A stretch of 38,731 nt of DNA from the NCBI RefSeq assembly GCF_003458415.1, contig NZ_QRUF01000019.1, forward strand, positions 1 through 38,731, given 5' to 3'. The stretch comes from Collinsella sp. AF25-2LB (GTDB lineage: Bacteria > Actinomycetota > Coriobacteriia > Coriobacteriales > Coriobacteriaceae). Numbering within the stretch: position 1 is the first letter of the stretch; each line of letters opens with the position of its first letter. The position numbers and the translations under genes are program-made. The notes under the pieces were generated by a model, which did no database searches, was not told the DNA's origin, and saw only the letters and a program-made list of their open reading frames with translations. Below are positions 33,987-38,731 of this stretch, piece after piece.

Positions 33987-34457
33987 GTGAAATACACCGT
34001 CGTTTGCGTCGGTAAGCTCAAGGAGCGCTTTTGGAAGGACGCGTGCGCTGAGTACACCAAGCGCCTAGGTGCCTATGCCAAGGTTGATATCCGCGAGGTG
34101 GCCGATATCGACCCGGCTAAGGCGGGCGGCGTGGATGCCGCGCGCGACAAGGAGGGGGCGGCAATTCTTGCTGCATTGCCGTCTCGGGCGCATGTGATCC
34201 TGCTGGCCATTGAGGGCAAAGAGCGCTCGAGCGAGGAGTTTTCGGCGCGGCTCGATGATCTTATGCTGCGTGGTAACAGCGACATCGCCTTTGTAATCGG
34301 CGGATCGGACGGCGTGAGCGATGACGTGCGCGCCCGCGCCGACGAGATGCTCAGCTTTGGACGCATTACCTTGCCGCATAACTTGGCGCGTGTGGTGCTG
34401 CTAGAGCAGATTTACCGTGCCTCCAAGATCAGCCGTGGCGAGCCGTATCACAAATAG
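33987..34457 (+). CDS. rlmH: 23S rRNA (pseudouridine(1915)-N3)-methyltransferase
   Basis: A 156-residue SPOUT methyltransferase acting on pseudouridine 1915 of 23S rRNA. Family segments: VGKLKERFWKDACAEYTKRL, ILLAIEGKERSSEEF, FVIGGSDGVSDDV and the C-terminal LPHNLARVVLLEQIYRA. GTG start at 33987 with GAAGGAG (33971-33977) located within the end of the upstream gene. Confidence 0.96.
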   Translation: MKYTVVCVGKLKERFWKDACAEYTKRLGAYAKVDIREVADIDPAKAGGVDAARDKEGAAILAALPSRAHVILLAIEGKERSSEEFSARLDDLMLRGNSDIAFVIGGSDGVSDDVRARADEMLSFGRITLPHNLARVVLLEQIYRASKISRGEPYHK

Positions 34458-34530
34458 GTCGGCAATACGAAACAATGGCGTGGGACAATACCTTTCGTTT
34501 TGAGGAATGTGTCTGAAAGGACTATGAGAT

Positions 34531-35301
34531 ATGAAGATCGGATTTGTCGGTTTTGGCAATATGGCGAGTGCTATGGCCGATGGCTGGATTGCCGCCGGCG
34601 TGGCCGCGAGCGACATGTGCGCCTGCGCGGGTCGCTACGACGCACTGGTTGAGCGCTGCGAGGCGCGCGGCATGGTCGCCTGCCACGATGCCGCCGAGGT
34701 TGTCGCCGCATCCGATATCGTGGTTGCTGCGGTCAAACCGTACATGATCGAGAAGGTATTCGCCCCGCTCAAGGATGCTCTTGCCAAAAAGGTCGTTCTG
34801 TCGGTTGCCTGGACCTGGGACAGTGCCAAGTGGGAGCAGGTCCTGCCGGGCGTCGCGCATATCTCGACGGTGCCCAACACACCGGTTTCGGTGGGCGAGG
34901 GCGTCATCGCTTGCGAGAAGGCTTCCACGCTTAGTGATGAGCAGAGCGCAGTGGTGCTTGATCTGCTTGGCAAACTCGGTGCGGTGGTCGAGCTCGATAC
35001 GAGTCTGCTGTTTGTGGGCGGCACGGTGGGTGGTTGCGCTCCGGCATTTGTCGCCATGGCAATCGAGGCCCTGGGCGATGCGGCGGTCAAGCACGGTATC
35101 CCGCGCGCCGATGCCTATCGCATTGTGAGCCAGATGGTGCTGGGTACGGCAAAGCTGCAGCTTGCAACTGGCCAGCATCCTGCGGCGATGAAGGATGCCG
35201 TATGCTCGCCCGGTGGTGCCACCATCAAGGGCGTCGTTGCACTCGAGGACGCCGGCATGCGCAGCGCCCTGGTCAAGGCAATTGACGCAACTCTCCAATA
35301 A
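34531..35301 (+). CDS. proC: Pyrroline-5-carboxylate reductase
   Basis: A 256-residue enzyme that makes proline from pyrroline-5-carboxylate with NAD(P)H. The N-terminal Rossmann motif is GFVGFGNMASAMADGW. VAAVKPYMIEKV, STVPNTPVSVGEGV and the C-terminal dimerisation signature around DAVCSPGGATIKGVVALE match the family. GAAAGG precedes the ATG. The stop codon abuts the first copy of the repeat element at 35302. Confidence 0.94.
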   Translation: MKIGFVGFGNMASAMADGWIAAGVAASDMCACAGRYDALVERCEARGMVACHDAAEVVAASDIVVAAVKPYMIEKVFAPLKDALAKKVVLSVAWTWDSAKWEQVLPGVAHISTVPNTPVSVGEGVIACEKASTLSDEQSAVVLDLLGKLGAVVELDTSLLFVGGTVGGCAPAFVAMAIEALGDAAVKHGIPRADAYRIVSQMVLGTAKLQLATGQHPAAMKDAVCSPGGATIKGVVALEDAGMRSALVKAIDATLQ

Positions 35302-35459
35302 AACCGACCAAAAAAGACAGGTATATTTTGGCAGGTTTTTCCTGCGGTTTTGTCGCATGTACGAAAAGCGCCCCGCAACTGGCTCAATTCCAGCTGCGGG
35401 GCGCTTGCATTTGCCCAGATAAAACCGACCAAAATAAACCTGTCCCTTTTTGGCAGGTT
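35302..35459 (+). repeat. Paired 36-bp near-palindromic repeats flanking a hairpin
   Basis: Copy 1: AACCGACCAAAA (35302-35313) ... TTTTGGCAGGTT (35326-35337). Copy 2: AACCGACCAAAA (35423-35434) ... TTTTGGCAGGTT (35448-35459). Each copy is itself a near-inverted repeat (arms differ only at two central bases). The 85 bp between them is mostly a strong hairpin (35366-35406). The layout resembles a small non-autonomous or REP-like intergenic element. Confidence 0.75.
35364..35406 (-). terminator. Hairpin terminator for the minus-strand small gene
   Basis: AAGCGCCCCGCA (35366-35377) with TGCGGGGCGCTT (35395-35406), plus an inner CTGG/CCAG pair. On the minus strand four T follow. It may also stop proC transcription from the other side. 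Confidence 0.7.
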
Positions 35460-35631
35460 AGTCCCAGAAGCTGTCTTCCTCATCCTCGGACTTGGGCCCG
35501 CGGTCGACGTACATCTTATGGGTGCGCTTCTCCATTACAAAGGCAAGAATCGCAAATAACAGGATGCCGCCGGCGAAAAGGATGGCAAAACCGGTGCGGG
35601 TGCCAAACAAAAAGGAAAAAACTGCGTCCAT
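35458..35631 (-). CDS. Small single-pass membrane protein (57 residues)
   Basis: Begins MDAVFSFLFGTRTGF and ends in an acidic tail, EDEEDSFWD. One hydrophobic segment spans about residues 13-33 (GFAILFAGGILLFAILAF), followed by basic MEKRTHK, so the C terminus is probably cytoplasmic. The start follows AAGAAGG on the minus strand and the stop TAA (35458-35460) overlaps the repeat element. I believe homologues exist in Coriobacteriia as an uncharacterised DUF family; function unknown. Confidence 0.75.
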   Translation of the reverse strand: MDAVFSFLFGTRTGFAILFAGGILLFAILAFVMEKRTHKMYVDRGPKSEDEEDSFWD

Positions 35632-35674
35632 TGGGTGCCTTCTTGCGTAGTTGAGTTGGGTCGTAAACGCTCAT

Positions 35675-35686
35675 AAGTATATACTT
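35675..35686. promoter_or_regulatory. Palindromic AAGTATATACTT shared by divergent promoters
   Basis: A perfect 12-bp palindrome between serS and the small minus-strand gene. On the plus strand, TTGGGT (35656-35661), 18 bp, then TATACT (35680-35685). On the minus strand, TTGTAC with a 15-bp spacer also reads TATACT. The two genes may therefore compete for, or share, one promoter region. Confidence 0.5.
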
Positions 35687-35742
35687 GCCCATACATGTAC
35701 AAGGTTGCAACCTAAATGGAATGTATATCGCCGGAGGATCTA

Positions 35743-37026
35743 ATGCTTGATATCAAGTTTGTTCGCGAGAACCCCGATGCCATCGATGTCGCCATGGCTA
35801 ATCGCCAGACGTCTTGGGATCGCGAGAAGTTCTTTGAGCTCGACGACGAGCGCCGTGCCGTCATCACCGAGGTCGAGGAGCTCCAGGCTACGCGCAATGC
35901 CGAGTCCAAGAAGATCGGCGCCCTGATGAAGGAGGGCAAGAAGGACGAGGCCGAGGCCGCCAAGGAGGCCGTGCGCGCCGTCAACGAGAAGATTGACGGT
36001 CTGGCCGAGCGTCGTACTGCCCTCGAGCAGGAGCAGTACGACTTCATGGCTCACCTGCCCAACATTCCTTGCGAGGCCACGCCGTACGGCAAGGACGAGG
36101 ACGAGAACATCGAGCGTCGCCGCTGGGGCACCCCGCGCGAGTTCGACTTCGACTTTAAGCCGCACTGGGATCTGGGCACCGACCTCGACATTCTTGACTT
36201 CGAGCGCGGCAACAAGCTCTCCGGCAGCCGTTTCACCGTTCTCGGTGGCGCCGGTGCCCGCCTGGAGCGTGCCCTCATCAACTTCTTCCTCGATACGCAC
36301 ACCAGCCGTGGCTTCAAGGAGTGGTGGCCGCCTATCGTCGTCAAGCGTCAGACCATGTTTGGCACGGGCCAGCTGCCCAAGTTCGAGGACGACGCCTATC
36401 ACGTCTCGGGCGACAACTTCCTGATCCCCACCGCCGAGGTCGTGCTTACCAACCTGCACGCCGGCGAGGTCCTCGATGCCGACACCCTGCCGCGCCGCTA
36501 CACCGCCTTCACCCCCTGCTTCCGCGAGGAGGCCGGTTCCGCCGGTCGCGACACCCGCGGCATCATCCGTCAGCACGAGTTCGACAAGGTCGAGATGGTC
36601 AAGTTCGCTAAGCCGGAGGAGTCCGACGAGGAGCTCGAGAGCATGACCGCCGAGGCCGAGTACCTGCTGCAGCAGCTGGGCCTTCCGTATCGCGTGATTA
36701 GCCTGTGCACCGGCGACTTGGGCTTCTCTGCCCGTCAGACCTACGACGTCGAGGTTTGGCTGCCGAGCTACAACGCCTACAAGGAGATCAGCTCCTGCTC
36801 CAACTGCGGTGACTTCCAGGCTCGCCGCGCCAACATCAAGTATCGCGACCCCGAGAACTTCAAGGGTTCGCGCTACCTGCACACCCTCAATGGTTCCGGC
36901 CTGCCGGCCGGCCGCACCATGGCCGCCATTCTGGAGAACTACCAGAACGCCGACGGCACCATCACGATTCCCGAGGTTCTGCGTCCTTACATGGGCGGCC
37001 TCGAGAAGATCGAGCCGGTCGCGTAA
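35743..37026 (+). CDS. serS: Serine-tRNA ligase
   Basis: A 427-residue class II synthetase. The N-terminal antiparallel coiled-coil tRNA-binding arm spans about residues 30-100. Motif 2 is [19 protein letters not shown] and motif 3 is [18 protein letters not shown]. The frame opens upstream at 35716, but ATG 35743 has GGAGG (35733-35737) at correct spacing and gives the family start [12 protein letters not shown]. Monocistronic with its own terminator. Confidence 0.97.
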   Translation: MLDIKFVRENPDAIDVAMANRQTSWDREKFFELDDERRAVITEVEELQATRNAESKKIGALMKEGKKDEAEAAKEAVRAVNEKIDGLAERRTALEQEQYDFMAHLPNIPCEATPYGKDEDENIERRRWGTPREFDFDFKPHWDLGTDLDILDFERGNKLSGSRFTVLGGAGARLERALINFFLDTHTSRGFKEWWPPIVVKRQTMFGTGQLPKFEDDAYHVSGDNFLIPTAEVVLTNLHAGEVLDADTLPRRYTAFTPCFREEAGSAGRDTRGIIRQHEFDKVEMVKFAKPEESDEELESMTAEAEYLLQQLGLPYRVISLCTGDLGFSARQTYDVEVWLPSYNAYKEISSCSNCGDFQARRANIKYRDPENFKGSRYLHTLNGSGLPAGRTMAAILENYQNADGTITIPEVLRPYMGGLEKIEPVA

Positions 37027-37049
37027 CTTGCCTGCATAGGGGATATGCA

Positions 37050-37078
37050 AGGGCGCTCCTTCGGGGGCGCCCTATTTC
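37050..37078 (+). terminator. Terminator of serS
   Basis: GGGCGCTCC (37051-37059) pairs with the GGGGCGCCC arm ending at 37072, followed by TATTT. A small TGCATA/TATGCA hairpin precedes it. Confidence 0.75.
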
Positions 37079-37126
37079 GTGCGTAGGTCCATACCATGCC
37101 GTGCGGACAGCTCAATAGAAAACACA

Positions 37127-37140
37127 CGAACAACTGTTCT
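37127..37140 (+). promoter_or_regulatory. LexA-box-like site CGAACAACTGTTCT
   Basis: Matches the Gram-positive SOS-box pattern CGAAC-N4-GTTCG at all but the final base. It adjoins the candidate promoter TTCTGT (37137-37142), 18 bp, TATGCT (37161-37166). A second palindrome, CTGTATACAG, overlaps at 37139-37148. Confidence 0.45.
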
Positions 37141-37199
37141 GTATACAGCCATCTACCTGCTATGCTTTTGCTAAATAAGAGCGAGAGAAAGGGGACGCG

Positions 37200-37577
37200 A
37201 TGGAGCTGTTTGATGATCGGGTGGTTTTGTTTGAGAGCGACGAAGGCGGGGAGTACCTGCTTGTAACGTGTGAGCCGTCTGGCATGGGTGGCCTGGTGCT
37301 TCGGCAGACGAGTGAGGGTCCGTTGACCCAATGGTGCTTTGAGGAGTCGCCGCATGTGGTCGAGACCTTTGTGACGCACGAGGGACTTGTGGCGCTGGAG
37401 CACTTCTATGGAGTTGGGACTTCCAACCAGGTCGCGCGCATGCTGAGCATCTCGTTTGCCGATTATGATTGTGCCCAGCGGGTGAGATCGCTCCTGAGGG
37501 AACTTGATGCTAAGTTCGACGTGATCGAAAAGCCAATCGATCGTACGGGGAACGGCGGTATATGCGGAGCAGCGTGA
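37200..37577 (+). CDS. Uncharacterised 125-residue protein
   Basis: I do not recognise a family. The protein is acidic, soluble, without signal peptide or membrane segments; it begins MELFDDRVVLFESDEGGEYL and ends with a Gly-rich tail. The composition suggests a small alpha/beta fold. AAAGGGG precedes the ATG. It stands alone between serS and the tRNA-Arg cluster, and the LexA-like site upstream raises DNA-damage control as a possibility. Confidence 0.6.
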   Translation: MELFDDRVVLFESDEGGEYLLVTCEPSGMGGLVLRQTSEGPLTQWCFEESPHVVETFVTHEGLVALEHFYGVGTSNQVARMLSISFADYDCAQRVRSLLRELDAKFDVIEKPIDRTGNGGICGAA

Positions 37578-37613
37578 CAAAACTGCGTTCCACAAAAAAG
37601 TTTGAGATTGTGC

Positions 37614-37643
37614 TTGACTCCAATAAGCTAAAGTGGTTTTATA
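37614..37643 (+). promoter_or_regulatory. Promoter of tRNA-Arg copy 1
   Basis: TTGACT (37614-37619) with a T/A-rich -10 region (TTTATA, 37638-37643) 18 bp downstream. This differs from the promoters of copies 2 and 3. Confidence 0.55.
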
Positions 37644-37654
37644 TGTCTTGCGCT

Positions 37655-37731
37655 GCGGCGTTACCTCAGCTGGATAGAGGGTCTGACTACGAATCAGAAC
37701 GTCATAGGTTCGAATCCTATACGCCGCACCA
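37655..37731 (+). tRNA. tRNA-Arg (ACG), copy 1
   Basis: A 77-nt tRNA. Acceptor GCGGCGT/ACGCCGC, D-stem CCTC/GAGG, anticodon stem TCTGA/TCAGA with loop CTACGAA (ACG at 37689-37691), T-arm AGGTTCGAATCC, and encoded CCA (37729-37731). Confidence 0.97.
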
Positions 37732-38006
37732 ATTGAAATTGAAAGCCTCCGGCAACGGGGGCTTTTCTTTTATGGCAACACCGCATGGATTCGAACCTCG
37801 GTCGAGGCGCGGGCGTCAAGAAAACGCGGAGCGTTTTAGCCCGCGGGCGAGCGCGCCGGCAGGCGGGCGAAGCCGGTGCGGATCCGCGCAGCGGATGCGC
37901 GGAATCCTATACGCCGCACCAATCGAACTTAAAGCCTCCGGCAACGGGGGCTTTTCTTTTACGTCGGCACTGCATGGATTCGAACCTCGGCCGAGGCGCG
38001 GGCGTC
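37712..38006 (+). repeat. tRNA-Arg copy 1 3' module
   Basis: Direct repeats start at 37712 and 37902 (period 190 bp). Each holds the tRNA 3' end, terminator AAGCCTCCG-GCAA-CGGGGGCTT and, in this copy, also the inverted T-arm GGATTCGAACCT (37787-37798; reverse complement of 37706-37717). The second repeat runs on through its own inverted T-arm to 38006. The core between them (37815-37901) has hairpins AAAACGC-GGA-GCGTTTT, CCTCG-GT-CGAGG and ATCCGC-GCA-GCGGAT. Confidence 0.9.
37742..37771 (+). terminator. Terminator of tRNA-Arg copy 1
   Basis: AAGCCTCCG-GCAA-CGGGGGCTT (37743-37764), then TTCTTTT. A near copy lies at about 37930-37960. Confidence 0.92.
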
Positions 38007-38043
38007 TTAATCATCACTTCGTAAAAATTTTCCAAATTGTCGC

Positions 38044-38072
38044 TTGACCCATCGAGGGGTCACGTGCATAAT
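38044..38072 (+). promoter_or_regulatory. Promoter of tRNA-Arg copy 2
   Basis: TTGACC (38044-38049), a 17-bp spacer, then CATAAT (38067-38072), 12 bp before the tRNA. Confidence 0.82.
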
Positions 38073-38084
38073 AATCCGTGCGTT

Positions 38085-38161
38085 GCGGCGTTACCTCAGC
38101 TGGATAGAGGGTCTGACTACGAATCAGAACGTCATAGGTTCGAATCCTATACGCCGCACCA
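38085..38161 (+). tRNA. tRNA-Arg (ACG), copy 2
   Basis: Identical in sequence to copy 1, 430 bp downstream, with encoded CCA. Confidence 0.97.
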
Positions 38162-38389
38162 ACTGAGTTTTAAGCCTCCGGCAACGGGGGCTTTTCCTTT
38201 ACGGGGGCATTGCGGAGATTCGAACCTCGTTCGAGGCGCGAGCGTCAAGAAAACGCGGAGCGTTTTTAGCGAGCGGGCGAGTCCGCCGGCAGGCGGGCGA
38301 AGCCGGTGCGGATCCGCGCAGCGGATGCGCGGAATCCTATACGCCGCACCAATTGAATTTTAAAGCCTCCGGTAACGGAGGCTTTTCTT
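38142..38389 (+). repeat. tRNA-Arg copy 2 3' module
   Basis: Direct repeats of the tRNA 3' end plus terminator start at 38142 and 38332 (period 190 bp). The inverted T-arm segment is at 38217-38227 (GATTCGAACCT), followed by CCTCG-TT-CGAGG and the GC-rich core from 38244, which is nearly identical to that of the tRNA-Leu module. The second terminator (38361-38389) has GTAA instead of GCAA in its loop with the stem otherwise re-paired. Confidence 0.9.
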
Positions 38390-38468
38390 ATATCGCGATG
38401 CGTCGAAGATCGCATCAAGTGGTCAAAATGAGTAAAAATCAAATTCAATAACTTTTTTCGAAAAATGC

Positions 38469-38497
38469 TTGACCTTTATTCAGTCGATGTGCATAAT
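38469..38497 (+). promoter_or_regulatory. Promoter of tRNA-Arg copy 3
   Basis: TTGACC (38469-38474), 17 bp, CATAAT (38492-38497), same design as copy 2. Confidence 0.82.
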
Positions 38498-38509
38498 AAT
38501 CAACAAGTC

Positions 38510-38586
38510 GCGGCGTTACCTCAGCTGGATAGAGGGTCTGACTACGAATCAGAACGTCATAGGTTCGAATCCTATACGCCGCACCA
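38510..38586 (+). tRNA. tRNA-Arg (ACG), copy 3
   Basis: Identical to copies 1 and 2, with encoded CCA (38584-38586). Confidence 0.97.
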
Positions 38587-38731
38587 TTTGAGATTAAAGC
38601 TCCCGGCAACGGGGGCTTTTCTTTTACGTAAACACCGCATGGATTCGAACCTCGGTCGAGGCGCGGGCGTAAAGAAAACGCGGAGCGTTTTTAGCCCGCG
38701 GGCGAGCGCGCCGGCAGGCGGGCGAAGCCGG
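38567..38731 (+). repeat. tRNA-Arg copy 3 3' module, cut by the window end
   Basis: Starts at the same tRNA position as the other two Arg modules. It has the terminator (GCAA loop), inverted T-arm GGATTCGAACCT (38641-38652) and the core hairpin AAAACGC-GGA-GCGTTTT. The second tRNA end is beyond the window. Confidence 0.85.

Noticed and set aside
37562..38363. Plus-strand frames across the tRNA-Arg genes
   Set aside because: They translate tRNA, terminators and hairpins; repeated peptides only reflect the DNA modules.
37655..38731. CRISPR-like array
   Set aside because: The repeated units are whole tRNA genes and their modules, with 190- and about 430-bp periods and no short repeat-spacer pattern.

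Overview
The window reads as chromosomal DNA of a high-GC Gram-positive gut actinobacterium of the class Coriobacteriia, most likely Collinsella. This is inferred from GC-rich third codon positions, frequent GTG/TTG starts, the gene families present and a Tad pilus locus without an outer-membrane secretin. No 16S gene is present to confirm it.

Layout. 1-1744: an M32 metallocarboxypeptidase on the minus strand. 1880-5843: a T-box leader followed by pheS-pheT. 5950-8805: a nickel/cobalt ECF-type transporter (M, Q, O) behind a dyad that matches a known NikR-type operator. 8886-9734: a zinc-dependent phospholipase-C-like protein. 9938-11398: pyruvate kinase (minus). 11839-14520: a Ca2+-type P-ATPase whose roughly 112-nt leader folds into two hairpins with perfectly complementary loops, the second enclosing the ribosome-binding site. 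14794-15978: rsgA. 16231-25830: a compact monoderm Tad/Flp pilus operon of 12 overlapping genes. 25889-26439: a small two-gene unit resembling toxin-antitoxin. 27128-32623: a GH5-like protein lacking its expected acid/base Glu, then rsmI, metG, rsmA and tatD. 33042-37577: an SPFH protein, rlmH, proC, a 57-residue membrane protein, serS and an uncharacterised gene behind a LexA-box-like site.

The most unusual feature is a non-coding module attached to all five tRNA genes in the window: Phe-GAA, Leu-CAG and three copies of Arg-ACG. After each tRNA and its GNRA-loop terminator comes an inverted copy of that same tRNA's T-arm, then a GC-rich block of hairpins. In the four complete modules a second copy of the tRNA 3' end plus terminator follows. 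The repeat periods are 186, 189, 190 and 190 bp; the fifth module runs off the window end. The hairpin stems keep their pairing while their sequence changes between tRNA families. This is a candidate undescribed tRNA-associated repeat system, either a minimal mobile or attachment-site element or a structured RNA.

How the genes work together: most of the window is housekeeping for translation (aminoacyl-tRNA synthetases, rRNA methyltransferases, a ribosome-assembly GTPase, tRNAs), interspersed with metal and cation transport and one surface-appendage operon. Large open frames antisense to real genes are GC-rich shadows and were left out.
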